Part shown: positions 8,049 to 16,398 of the stretch, piece after piece
Layout: the number at the start of each line of letters is the position of its first letter
How positions within the stretch are numbered: position 1 is the stretch's first letter
Assembly (NCBI GenBank): GCA_020851465.1
Contig: JADZCR010000006.1
Location: 682,001 to 746,000 of the forward strand
DNA length: 64,000 bases
Source: Phycisphaeraceae bacterium
Lineage (GTDB): Bacteria; Planctomycetota; Phycisphaerae; Phycisphaerales; Phycisphaeraceae
Reading direction: 5' to 3'
Program-made: the position numbers and the translations under genes
Notes under the pieces: generated by a model
Database searches by the model: none
Told to the model about the DNA's origin: nothing
The model's input: only the letters and a program-made list of their open reading frames with translations

Positions 8049-10292
8049 CTATTTCACACGGCTCTCTACCAGCATTCGTTTTCCCTCCGATAGCTGTCGA
8101 AGTGGGTCCAGATACGTCTGCGCATTTATCGCAAGAACTCGTTGATATTCCTCCCGTGCAGCGAATAAATCGCCGAGTTGCCACAGAAGATCCGCCAGAT
8201 GCAGACGATCGGAAAGGTTGTATGGATTTCGCTGGGTCAGTCTCTGCCACAGCGAGACCGCTTCACGCATGCGTTGTTCCCGATTGAGGAATCGACCGAT
8301 GGATTCGACGATTTGAGCCTGCGTACGTTGAAAAGAAAAATCGTCAAGCACCGCAGGAGGCAGCCGCCATTCGACCAGAACACTATCCAGCAATTTCCCA
8401 GCCTGTTGCAGATCACCGTTGTCAGCTTCGCGGGAGGCTTCCTCCAGACTTAACCGCATGATCTCAACCGCCGGACGAGGGTCCGTAGGTAACACGTCGA
8501 ACGCCTGGCGTAATAAGCTCTGAGCTTGAGCGATGCGGTTTTTCTGTAATGCGCTCGCGGCATCTCGCAAGTCGCGTTGTTGCTGCGTAACGGGAATTGC
8601 AGCGGCAAAGATCAATACGACAGCAACAATAACAAAAATCAGCGGATTTACCCAATACCATTTCATCCTCGATGTTTTCGAAGTGATATTTCCCGCAGCA
8701 GCCCCGACGATCATGAACGCCAGTATCACAGCTCCCTGATGGTAAAAGGTCATCTCAATCTGACTATGAATCAGCAGCACAAGCGCAGCCATCGCGAGAG
8801 CTGGACCGATCCATTGCTCTTTCATGACACCTGGTGAAAGAAACAACGACATGACGAGTACGAATCCCGCAGCACTCATGATCCAGACTATCGCGGGTAG
8901 AAATGAAAGCATTTCACGTAGGTAGATGTATTGTGTGCCGAAAACGGCGAGCCCAAGACCACCTGCCCACAGCAGATCACTAATCCTGATTTCCAATGGC
9001 GGCGGTCGAGAGGATTCAACCGACTCTTCACGAAATCCCATCACTGCACCGCGAAATGATCGGAAGAGCCACCAAACCAATAACACTACCCAGGCTATCC
9101 CACCCAAGCCAAGCATGACTGCAAAGTCAATTTCGACGTTGTGGGTGCTTGTCACCTCCTCTGGGTTGAGCGGATTCTTGTAAAAGGAATAGAGACTCTG
9201 AAAGTTACCGGGGCCGACGCCTAATACCCGGCGAAGCGGCGGCGCGGCTGGATCGGCCATTATCCGTACTGCGGCTTGCCAATACTGGTATCGAAAGAGC
9301 AAGCTCCGCTCGCCATCGGCAGTCTTTGGTGGCCCAATGGCTCCTCGGATCAATACCGCAGCACACACACCCATTACACAAACAATCGCAATAAACGGCA
9401 TCACGCGAACGCCGAACAGTCTGTGCCGTAATTTCCAGAACGCCGCCAGAAGCAATAATCCAAGCAAGGTAACTCCTGCTGCACCTTTAGAGAGGGTCAG
9501 CGACACTCCGACGATCGCTGCGCTCCCCAGCAATAGCGGCAGCACAGCACGAGACCATCTTCGCGCGGAAAGCCATCCCGCAGCCAACGTCATACTCAAC
9601 AGGGTTAATGCTGCGAGAATGGAACCGAAGACATTGGACAGTCCGTAATATCCCGTCGCATCAGGTGAGCGGAGGCGACGTTCGTACATCAGGGCTTGAG
9701 GCGATCCGGGGGCCCAGCCACGCGAATGGAGAATTTCACCCATTTGATCGGTGAACATTTTTACCAAGTCAGGATAATCCACCGTTACATACCAGATCGC
9801 TTTGGCCGCCAGAGGCACGATGAGAGCCATCAGTCCCGCCACAATCATGCGCCGTTGCCGCTCATGCTGCGCAAGATGCATCATGGCTACGCCTGTGCTC
9901 ACCGCTGCGATCCAGATCGAACACCGCCAAAGACTCTCCGCATGACGTGGTATGTGATAGAAACTCGCAGCAATGCCGACGAGTGCTAAACCACAGGCAG
10001 GGAATGAAACTTTTTTTTGTTTGAGGGCGTGAAACAGGAGTGCCAGTGCAGCAAGCGCGACTGAAGTGACGTTAAGCCACATGATTGTCGTAGGCCCAAG
10101 CTCGGTGATCGAAGTCTGAGAAAGCTCGCTGCGTGGATCACTGGCCCAGTAAAGATCGGGTGAGATCGAAATCAGTGACTGTATAAAAACAATCGCAAGT
10201 GTCGCCAACGTAACTGCGGACAGACCATGTTCGACCAACGCGTGCATCCGCGAGGGTGGAGTGTCTGTTAAATCTTGCCGAATTGCTGGCAT
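8049..10292 (-). CDS. O-antigen ligase/polymerase-like membrane protein with TPR tail
   Basis: Protein of 747 residues. About 12-14 hydrophobic helices span residues 15-560. The Wzy_C/O-antigen-ligase region is recognisable around GVGPGNFQSLYSFYKNP and TSTHNVEIDFAVMLGLGGI, where a periplasmic loop Arg/His normally acts in glycan transfer. After the last helix (about 545-565) comes a soluble part of roughly 180 residues with helical repeats (ALQKNRIAQAQSLLRQAFDVLPTDPRP; LLWQLGDLFAAREEYQRVLAIN) resembling TPRs. Family members ligate or polymerise lipid-linked glycans at the outer face of the inner membrane, or glycosylate proteins (PglL type). No glycan cluster surrounds it, so the acceptor is unknown. 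Confidence 0.8.
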   Translation of the reverse strand: MPAIRQDLTDTPPSRMHALVEHGLSAVTLATLAIVFIQSLISISPDLYWASDPRSELSQTSITELGPTTIMWLNVTSVALAALALLFHALKQKKVSFPACGLALVGIAASFYHIPRHAESLWRCSIWIAAVSTGVAMMHLAQHERQRRMIVAGLMALIVPLAAKAIWYVTVDYPDLVKMFTDQMGEILHSRGWAPGSPQALMYERRLRSPDATGYYGLSNVFGSILAALTLLSMTLAAGWLSARRWSRAVLPLLLGSAAIVGVSLTLSKGAAGVTLLGLLLLAAFWKLRHRLFGVRVMPFIAIVCVMGVCAAVLIRGAIGPPKTADGERSLLFRYQYWQAAVRIMADPAAPPLRRVLGVGPGNFQSLYSFYKNPLNPEEVTSTHNVEIDFAVMLGLGGIAWVVLLVWWLFRSFRGAVMGFREESVESSRPPPLEIRISDLLWAGGLGLAVFGTQYIYLREMLSFLPAIVWIMSAAGFVLVMSLFLSPGVMKEQWIGPALAMAALVLLIHSQIEMTFYHQGAVILAFMIVGAAAGNITSKTSRMKWYWVNPLIFVIVAVVLIFAAAIPVTQQQRDLRDAASALQKNRIAQAQSLLRQAFDVLPTDPRPAVEIMRLSLEEASREADNGDLQQAGKLLDSVLVEWRLPPAVLDDFSFQRTQAQIVESIGRFLNREQRMREAVSLWQRLTQRNPYNLSDRLHLADLLWQLGDLFAAREEYQRVLAINAQTYLDPLRQLSEGKRMLVESRVK

Positions 10293-10293
10293 A

Positions 10294-10311
10294 GGTAGAG
10301 TCTAATCTACC
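10294..10311 (-). promoter_or_regulatory. Hairpin and -10-like hexamer abutting the ligase start codon
   Basis: Perfect 6-bp inverted repeat GGTAGA/TCTACC with a 6-nt loop; on the minus strand it ends one base before the ATG (10292). The hexamer TAGATT (10309-10304) lies inside it, 11 nt before the ATG. It could be a promoter, an operator, or an RNA hairpin limiting initiation. No Shine-Dalgarno sequence. Confidence 0.35.
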
Positions 10312-10381
10312 TGACATGCTTCGATGGCTGGAGGTTCGAGATCCTCTTCTGCACAGAGGTTCGGCACGTTACCTGTTGCGC

Positions 10382-10417
10382 AAAAAAATCCCCCTCGGTT
10401 GGTGGGGGCCGAGGGGG
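10382..10417 (-). terminator. Rho-independent terminator of the nrdJ unit
   Basis: On the minus strand a 9-bp G+C-rich stem (CCCCCTCGG 10390-10398 with CCGAGGGGG 10409-10417, 10-nt loop) is followed after one base by seven T residues (10388-10382). It lies 255 bp beyond the nrdJ stop codon. A second stem, CCGAGCG/CGCTCGG (10623-10629 / 10651-10657), is just after the stop. No gene is supported in 10418-10671. Confidence 0.85.
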
Positions 10418-10671
10418 AGGAGGGGGAAGGAAGCGTTGTTGATCGGATCGTCCAGACCCGTGTCCGCGGATCGCGGATCAGTCCTTTGCCACCAGCCTTG
10501 CTTTACTCCCGCTCCGGGGCGAGGCTGGCATGTCCTCCATAACGTTCAACTCATCCGTGGCGCTTGCCTTCCTCAGGCGGTTCAGGGCATCAGTAGTTTG
10601 TTACCAATGCTGTTTCAGAAATCCGAGCGATTTACCGCCCGCATACGTTTCGCTCGGTATTGGTTTCCGGT

Positions 10672-13600
10672 TTACGAACAACCCATGGAGTTCCCGCAAT
10701 TAAGACACTTGTAGCAGGTGCCGCTACGCACCGTGATGGTTCCGCACACGTCACAGGCGGGAGCATCAGCCTGCATCTCTTTCATAGCGGTGATCAATGC
10801 GGCACTGTTGGTTCCGCCGGCTTTGGCTGGCGTCTCACTGCCTACTGACTCAACTTTGGTGGAAACACCTTTGGCATTGGTCAGTGTGGACGGATCATCA
10901 ATCACAATCCGTCGCGGCGGGTCCACACCACGATCTGAGCTGACTTCGGGGAGGCCCCCCGCCACCTTAGCCGCGTGTCGAGAGTCAAGGTCAGGCTTCA
11001 CCGCTGGTGGATTCGATGATTGAGTAATAGCCTCAGCTTTGAGTTTCGCTTCTGAATTATCCGACTCAACAGGGCTACCCGTTCGCTTAGGCGTACGCTG
11101 CGGCGCATTCGCCTCGCGATAGCCGGGGATGAACTCCATCCCCATCCAACGGAAGATGTAATCGACGAGACTCTTGGCGAATGGAATCTCAGGATTGTGC
11201 GTCATACCAGCCGGATCAAAGCGCTGGTGGGTGAACTTATTCACCAGTGACTCAATCGGCACGCCATACTGGAGTGCCACGCTGATCGCGGTACCCAGTG
11301 AGTCCATCAGTCCGCCGATCGTTGAGCCTTCCTTGGCCATGGTGATGAACAACTCACCGGGACGGTGATCGTCATACAAGCCAACGGTCAGATAGCCCTC
11401 ATGACCCGCGACGTTGAACTTATGCGTCAAGCTGCGCCGTGTGTCGGGTAAACGGCGACGCAGCGGCCGCTCAACGATCCTCTCAACAATTCGTTCCGGC
11501 TCCTGCGAAACTGCCAGCGTTGCCGCAGGAGAACTCGACAGTACCCCGCCAAGGTGGGCAACTTGCGATGCCACTTCTTCCTTGGCTTCCTCGATTTGTA
11601 CGGAATCTTCCTCCTCGTCATCCGAATCAGCTTTGGAGTTAAGTGGCTGACTGAGTTTGCAGCCGTCTCGGTAGAGCGCGTTGGCTTTGAGCGCCAACTC
11701 CCAGGACAGACGATACGCAGCCTTGATGTCGTCCACACTCGCCGAATTAGGCAGGTTGATCGTCTTACTGATCGCGCCGCTGATGAACGGCTGGGCAGCA
11801 GCCATCATCCTGATGTGGCCATCGGCTGGGATGAACCGCTTACCCAACGGGCCGCACGTATTCGCGCAGTCGAAGACCGGAATGTGCTCTTCCTTGAGAT
11901 GAGGCGCTCCCTCGACCGTCTGTGTTCCGCAGATGACTCGGTTAAGAGCTGCGATCTGCTTTTTCTTCATCCCCAGTGAGCGGAGCAAGCTGAAGCCAGG
12001 CTTATTTGATGCCGCAGTCAGGCCAAGTCGCGCGATGGTTGGATCGCCCAGCGTCCACTTTGTAAACGCATGCGGCAACTCGAACACGGTCGGCAGCGCA
12101 TCTGTGAGCTTTTTCAGGTCATCATTATCGAGACCTTTAGACTTGAGGAAAGACGCGAATGATTGTCCGGTCTTTTCTGCCCCCGTTCGTGATGAGCTGA
12201 ATGTGCCATGCTCATCCGGCATGGGTGTCTCAAGCGACAACGAACCCAGAAGATACCGCATGATGTCGCGGACCTGGCTATCGCTGTAACCCAGCGTCAC
12301 CAATGCTGGTTCGACTGACTGGTTTGCAATTTTGAAGTACCCGCCACCGGCAAGCTTTTTGAACTTCACCAGTGCGAAATCAGGTTCGACACCAGTCGTA
12401 TCACAATCCATGAGTAAGCCGATCGTGCCTGTAGGCGCGATGACGGTCGTCTGGGCATTGCGGTAGCCGTGATGAGTACCCTGCGCCAGAGCGTCATCCC
12501 ATGAAGCGCGGCAACGACGGAGTAAATCCGACTGGTTGGCCAGATGGCCGCCGATACCCGCCTGCTTTTCGAGGTATTCTGCTTCAATCGGTACGGGCTT
12601 GATTTCCAGCCCCTCGTAATCGCCGAGGTTATGGTGCTTGGCGATATCGGAATCGCGCGAGACGCCATACGCGGCACGGCGGTGATTCCGCATCACACGG
12701 AGCATGTGCTCGCGGTTCTTGTAATAACCGGGGAACGGCCCAAGCTCCGCAGCCATTTCCGCACTGGTCGCGTAGCTGCGTCCGGTGAGGATGGCAGTCA
12801 GAGCACCGCAGATCGCCCTCGCTTCTTCACTGTTATAGGGAATACCAGCCTGCATCAGCATGGCACCGATATTGGCATAGCCCAGACCCAGAGTGCGGAA
12901 TTCGTAGCTGAGACGCGCGATTTCCTTAGAAGGAAACGCTGCCATCAGCACGCTGATTTCCAGCACGATCGTCCACAGTCGGATGGCGTGTTCGTAAGCA
13001 TCAACATCGAACATCCGTGTCTTGGCGTCATAGAACGTCAGCAAGTTGAACGACGCGAGATTACAGGCTGTGTTATCGAGGAACATGTACTCGCTGCACG
13101 GATTGCTCGCGTTGATGCGGCCGCTCGCGGGGCAGGTGTGCCATTCGTTGATCGTGGTGTCGTACTGCACGCCCGGATCGGCGCAGCGCCACGCGGCATA
13201 ACCGATTTGTTCCCACAGATAACGCGCTGGGATGGTTCGGGCAGTCTTGCCGTCGATTCGCCGGATCAGTTCCCAGTCACCACCTTCATCGAGCCGTTTG
13301 AAAAACTCGTTGCTGATACGTATCGAATTGTTTGAGTTCTGACCGCTGACGGTCAGATAGCTTTCGCCATTAAAGTCATAGTCCAGATGCAACCCAAGGC
13401 GGTTAGCAGTCTCTTTTTGTTCCGGAGAAAGGTGCTTGGCACCCTCAACCAAAGCGGCAACCTTGATTTCCTCGCGGACTTTCCAGTTGATGAATGCCTC
13501 GATGTCCGGGTGATCCATATCAAGGCAGACCATTTTGGCGGCTCGGCGAGTCGTGCCGCCGGATTTGATGGCTCCGGCGGCACGATCACCGATCTTCAAC

Positions 13601-14322
13601 CAGCTCATGAGTCCGGAACTTTTTCCCCCGCCGCTAAGCGGTTCGTCTTCTCCTCGGAGCTTGGAGAAATTAGTACCGGTCCCCGAACCGTATTTGAACA
13701 AGCGTGCCTCGCGCACCCAGAGGTCCATGATCCCGCCGGGGTTCACAAGGTCATCGTCGATGCTCTGAATGAAGCAGGCATGCGGCTGCGGATGCGAGTA
13801 GGCGTCGTCCGCCAGCTTTACCTCGCCCGTGTTCGGATCGACGATCCAGTGCCCCTGAGCCGGCCCGGTAATGCCGTAAGCAAAGTGAAGGCCGGTATTG
13901 AACCACTGAGGACTATTAGGCGCACACATCTGCGTGAGCATCATGTACGCCAACTCATCATAGAATGCCTGCGCATCCTCGCGGGTATCAAAGTAGCCGT
14001 GCTTTTCACCCCACTGACGCCAGCATCCCGCCAGCCGATGGATGACCTGACGCGCGGATTTTTCCGGGCCGGTCACCGGCCTGCCCTTCTCGTCAAGCAT
14101 CGGCTTGCCCTGCGCATCCACCTGCGGGACACCGGCTTTACGGAAGTATTTTGAGACCATGATGTCAGTCGCAAGCTGCGACCACGACGCGGGAACCTGC
14201 GCGTCGTTCATCTTGAATACCGTTGAGCCGTCGAGATTTGAAATTTTGCTCGACCGCGTCGTCCACTCGACACTCTGGTAAACGTCCTTTCCAGCCTTGG
14301 TGAACTTGCGTGTGATTTTCAT
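10672..14322 (-). CDS. nrdJ: Vitamin B12-dependent ribonucleoside-diphosphate reductase (class II)
   Basis: Protein of 1216 residues. Reduces ribonucleotides to deoxyribonucleotides using adenosylcobalamin to make the thiyl radical. Class II markers: NSPQWFNTGLHFAYG near the N-terminus, the 10-stranded barrel with NPCSEYMFLDNTACNLASFNLLTF (active-site NxCxE), RTLGLGYANIGAMLM, and IAPTGTIGLLMDCDTTGVEPDFALVKFKKL. The C-terminal NrdJ domain (LTHKFNVAGHEGYLTVGLYDDHRPGELFITMAKEGSTIGGLMDSLGTA) is followed by a long low-complexity linker (about 1040-1180) and a Cys cluster CDVCG...CYKCLNCGNSMGCS that should hold the redox-shuttling cysteines. Same strand as dcd; the tandem NrdR boxes far upstream point to control by NrdR. 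No cobalamin riboswitch seen immediately upstream. Confidence 0.96.
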   Translation of the reverse strand: MKITRKFTKAGKDVYQSVEWTTRSSKISNLDGSTVFKMNDAQVPASWSQLATDIMVSKYFRKAGVPQVDAQGKPMLDEKGRPVTGPEKSARQVIHRLAGCWRQWGEKHGYFDTREDAQAFYDELAYMMLTQMCAPNSPQWFNTGLHFAYGITGPAQGHWIVDPNTGEVKLADDAYSHPQPHACFIQSIDDDLVNPGGIMDLWVREARLFKYGSGTGTNFSKLRGEDEPLSGGGKSSGLMSWLKIGDRAAGAIKSGGTTRRAAKMVCLDMDHPDIEAFINWKVREEIKVAALVEGAKHLSPEQKETANRLGLHLDYDFNGESYLTVSGQNSNNSIRISNEFFKRLDEGGDWELIRRIDGKTARTIPARYLWEQIGYAAWRCADPGVQYDTTINEWHTCPASGRINASNPCSEYMFLDNTACNLASFNLLTFYDAKTRMFDVDAYEHAIRLWTIVLEISVLMAAFPSKEIARLSYEFRTLGLGYANIGAMLMQAGIPYNSEEARAICGALTAILTGRSYATSAEMAAELGPFPGYYKNREHMLRVMRNHRRAAYGVSRDSDIAKHHNLGDYEGLEIKPVPIEAEYLEKQAGIGGHLANQSDLLRRCRASWDDALAQGTHHGYRNAQTTVIAPTGTIGLLMDCDTTGVEPDFALVKFKKLAGGGYFKIANQSVEPALVTLGYSDSQVRDIMRYLLGSLSLETPMPDEHGTFSSSRTGAEKTGQSFASFLKSKGLDNDDLKKLTDALPTVFELPHAFTKWTLGDPTIARLGLTAASNKPGFSLLRSLGMKKKQIAALNRVICGTQTVEGAPHLKEEHIPVFDCANTCGPLGKRFIPADGHIRMMAAAQPFISGAISKTINLPNSASVDDIKAAYRLSWELALKANALYRDGCKLSQPLNSKADSDDEEEDSVQIEEAKEEVASQVAHLGGVLSSSPAATLAVSQEPERIVERIVERPLRRRLPDTRRSLTHKFNVAGHEGYLTVGLYDDHRPGELFITMAKEGSTIGGLMDSLGTAISVALQYGVPIESLVNKFTHQRFDPAGMTHNPEIPFAKSLVDYIFRWMGMEFIPGYREANAPQRTPKRTGSPVESDNSEAKLKAEAITQSSNPPAVKPDLDSRHAAKVAGGLPEVSSDRGVDPPRRIVIDDPSTLTNAKGVSTKVESVGSETPAKAGGTNSAALITAMKEMQADAPACDVCGTITVRSGTCYKCLNCGNSMGCS

Positions 14323-14486
14323 GCTGCACTACCCCGCGTCTAGCCGTTTATGAATGAATCGCCGGCATCCGTACCAGCGAAATAATTTCAACCTTGAACC
14401 CGATCCCTGCTCCCAGCCAAGTTCAACAAATCTATTCTGCGTGTGGCCATTGCCGTCCGCTGCTCGATTGACTCATGCAAGCGGAG

Positions 14487-14732
14487 TTAACTTCGCCTGC
14501 CTCGTTTCGAAGCATCCGCGCTTCGGACGAGTCGCCTGGTGTTCTCCTTTACGTCATCAAAAGCGAAGAGTTCCTTCGCAAGTCCGTCCAGCACACCGAT
14601 GATGGATTTCCCCGCATCGCAAAACTTTCCTGCCCAGCAATTCGCACAGGATGATTTATGTTCGTTGAGTTTGATCTCAAACAGCTCAAGCTCGCGTTCT
14701 ACCTGTTGACGTCGATTCATTTCAACTCGCAT
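14487..14732 (-). CDS. Small Cys-containing hypothetical protein between dcd and nrdJ
   Basis: 81 residues from ATG 14732 (an internal ATG at 14720 is possible). Helical, charged N-terminus (RRQQVERELELFEIKLNEHKSS) followed by CANCWAGKFCDAGKS, a Cys-x2-Cys-x5-Cys pattern that could bind zinc or a cluster, then a hydrophobic helix (IIGVLDGLAKELFAF) and a basic tail. I recognise no family. Same orientation as dcd and nrdJ with gaps of 106 and 164 bp, so it is likely part of the deoxynucleotide transcription unit. No Shine-Dalgarno sequence or -10 hexamer is evident. Coding status moderate. Confidence 0.5.
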   Translation of the reverse strand: MRVEMNRRQQVERELELFEIKLNEHKSSCANCWAGKFCDAGKSIIGVLDGLAKELFAFDDVKENTRRLVRSADASKRGRRS

Positions 14733-14838
14733 GGTTGGCAGTGTCGCCGTCTGGTATCAGGCCTGCACAGCTTGTTACACGGCCTCGTTGCACTCTAGTT
14801 CGACATTTGGAAAAGTCCGATGTTCGTCGCGAGTCATG

Positions 14839-15411
14839 TCAATCCACCTTCGGTAGCACCAATCCCTGCTGATCCTGATATTTACCTTTCTTGTCCGCGT
14901 AGCTCACGGCGCAGACCCGGTCTGCCTTAAGGAAAATCATCTGCGCGATGCCCTCATTGGCGTAGATCTTTGCCGGCAACGGCGTGGTATTGCTGATTTC
15001 GATTGTGACCTTGCCGCGCCATTCGGGTTCCAAGGGTGTCACGTTCACGATGATGCCGCAGCGAGCATAGGTTGATTTACCCACGCATATCGCCAGCACA
15101 TCTCGCGGGATCGTAAACGTCTCGACTGTCTCAGCCAGCGCGAATGAGTTCGGCGGGATGATGACGTGATCCCGGCCGGTATCAATCGTGTTCACCGTGA
15201 CAAATGAATCGTCATCAAAATGTTTGGGATCAACGACGGATGTTCCGCCATGAGCCGGCACGTTCGTGAAGATCTTAAAAAGCGTACCGACGCGAACGTC
15301 GTAACCATAAGACGAAACACCAAACGACACTTTGCCGGGACGCTTGATGTTTTCTTCGAACGGCTCGATTGATACAAGCTCACGAATCTGGCTGTCACAA
15401 AGAACCGGCAT
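14839..15411 (-). CDS. dcd: dCTP deaminase
   Basis: Protein of 190 residues. Deaminates dCTP to dUTP, feeding dTMP synthesis in the cytoplasm; trimeric dUTPase-like fold. Seen: [34 protein letters not shown] (start of the substrate-binding barrel), [71 protein letters not shown], with the conserved Glu in EPEW...TIEISN, and the Gln-rich C-terminus KGKYQDQQG. The strong GGGAGGT ribosome site just before the ATG fixes the start. First gene of a minus-strand unit dcd, small Cys protein, nrdJ: all about dNTP supply. Confidence 0.95.
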   Translation of the reverse strand: MPVLCDSQIRELVSIEPFEENIKRPGKVSFGVSSYGYDVRVGTLFKIFTNVPAHGGTSVVDPKHFDDDSFVTVNTIDTGRDHVIIPPNSFALAETVETFTIPRDVLAICVGKSTYARCGIIVNVTPLEPEWRGKVTIEISNTTPLPAKIYANEGIAQMIFLKADRVCAVSYADKKGKYQDQQGLVLPKVD

Positions 15412-15829
15412 CTGAAACCTCCCTCTTGGTTCACCTACTCCTGACGGCTCGTATCCACCATTGCGTGACGTCGATCAGCGCTCAGCCTCCTTGCCTCGAG
15501 CGACGCATTCAAGTCCCAAATCTCCGACGGAACAAAAACCCATCACATCAAACACCACAACCATCCCGTCACGATCGGGTATCGGCCGCTGCATCACATT
15601 CCATTGTTGACCAGACCCGCCTATGAAGACCCTGAGTCGCCCATTCTCAAAAACCTACCGAACCAACTCTGATCCGAGCACGTCTGATCCGAACACACTG
15701 GGCACCCGGACCACCATCGCGTTGACTTAGAAGCAACGCATATTCACCATCCATCGCCGCACTGTCGGGCACTCGGAACTCACCTGACCACTTACCTGTT
15801 ACAGACTGTCAAGACGCAGCGGATTCCGA

Positions 15830-15867
15830 GGGTCTGGAACGGAGCCTTTTTTGATCCCGTTCCACCC
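15830..15867 (-). other. Strong hairpin near the 5' end of the dcd-nrdJ leader
   Basis: GGGT-ct-GGAACGG (15830-15842) pairs with CCGTTCC-ACCC (15857-15867), 11 bp with a 2-nt bulge and a 14-nt loop rich in A on the minus strand. If transcription starts near 15920, this lies 55-90 nt into the transcript. The interval 15412-15829 has no supported gene; it also holds a 15-bp tandem duplication at 15668-15697. Confidence 0.4.
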
Positions 15868-15926
15868 GACTGTCAGAGTGTTCGTTCCGCCAGTTGCGAA
15901 AATCGAACACTTGTGACGCGATGGGC

Positions 15927-15954
15927 ATCCTACCACTATATCTTGTGGTCGCAA
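15927..15954 (-). promoter_or_regulatory. Minus-strand promoter upstream of dcd-nrdJ
   Basis: On the minus strand TTGCGA (15954-15949), 16-bp spacer, TAGGAT (15932-15927). The spacer is exactly the 16-bp NrdR-like box at 15933-15948. Predicted transcription start near 15920, giving a leader of about 510 nt before dcd. TTGCGA is also the -35 of the ispE promoter. Confidence 0.45.
15933..15948. promoter_or_regulatory. NrdR-like box 1
   Basis: CCACTATATCTTGTGG matches the published NrdR consensus (aCaCwAtATaTwGtgt) at all core positions, differing mainly at the outer bases. NrdR is an ATP/dATP-sensing repressor of ribonucleotide reductase genes that binds tandem boxes. This box fills the -35/-10 spacer of the minus-strand promoter, so binding would block it. 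Confidence 0.65.
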
Positions 15955-15963
15955 CCGAATTCT

Positions 15964-15979
15964 TTACCAAATATTGTGG
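15964..15979. promoter_or_regulatory. NrdR-like box 2
   Basis: Read on the minus strand, CCACAATATTTGGTAA shares the CACAATATnT core of NrdR boxes with three or four mismatches in one half. Its centre is 31 bp from the centre of box 1, three helical turns, the spacing known for tandem NrdR boxes. Confidence 0.55.
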
Positions 15980-16230
15980 ATGTTACCATCCGCTGTGCTC
16001 TAAGCTCCAGACATACCGTACGTTAATCAAAGCGAAAAATTTCTGCAGGGTCAAACAGGATTGATGGAGTGACAGGAGGAGAACAATTTTTCCACAATTG
16101 TCGAACCAATCTCTCGGCGAGAAAATCATCCTGAAAACTATATTTTTGCCGCGATCAGCACTGGAGAAGCAGTTTTTATGCTGTTCATCTCTGCGATTGA
16201 GGCTTGGTTCATCCAATAACCCGTCCTCAC

Positions 16231-16289
16231 CTGACCTTTAGCTACGGTTGCTTAAAGTCGATAGTGCATGCACGTTTTCTCAAGGTCAG
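16231..16289 (+). ncRNA. Structured element in the metK leader
   Basis: CTGACCTT (16231-16238) and AAGGTCAG (16282-16289) form a perfect 8-bp closing stem around a small TAGC...GCTTA hairpin and the palindrome GTGCATGCAC (16265-16274). It ends 109 nt before the metK ATG. It does not match the SAM-I, SAM-II, SAM-III or SAH riboswitch cores that I know. A metK-regulating RNA is inferred from position only. Upstream, 15985-16230 holds an ACAATT-N7-AATTGT inverted repeat (16083-16101) but no supported gene. Confidence 0.35.
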
Positions 16290-16398
16290 TCGGGCTATCC
16301 TTAGTCAATGTGACTTACATATTTGCCGCAATCCTTCCTTTCCAGTAGAAATACTGAATTCCCCGCAGGTGCGAGGAACTTCACAGGGAATTTCACTC

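Noticed and set aside
10276..10366. tRNA-like arrangement: TGCCGAA/TTCGGCA acceptor-like stem over 91 nt with a GGTAGA/TCTACC hairpin and a CCTCT/AGAGG arm
   Set aside because: The T-loop is TCTGCAC rather than TTCRANN and no D-arm fits; it also overlaps the start of a coding gene. Kept only as a note.
12544..14154. Long open frames (about 255-263 codons) antisense to nrdJ
   Set aside because: They mirror the codon pattern of nrdJ on the other strand, lack ribosome sites and give no recognisable protein.
14733..14838. Possible cobalamin riboswitch before the dcd-nrdJ intergenic genes
   Set aside because: Only a fragment resembling CACTGCC is present; the AdoCbl core and B12 box are absent.
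15668..15697. 15-bp tandem repeat (TCTGATCCGARCAC units)
   Set aside because: Only two copies; too short to be a CRISPR or a regulatory array, probably a local duplication.
16074..16080. AGGAGGA, a perfect Shine-Dalgarno match in the metK upstream region
   Set aside because: No start codon or open frame follows at a suitable distance.
16087..16096. DnaA-box-like TTTTCCACA upstream of metK
   Set aside because: Single site with no cluster, no A+T-rich unwinding region and no dnaA/dnaN genes; not an origin.
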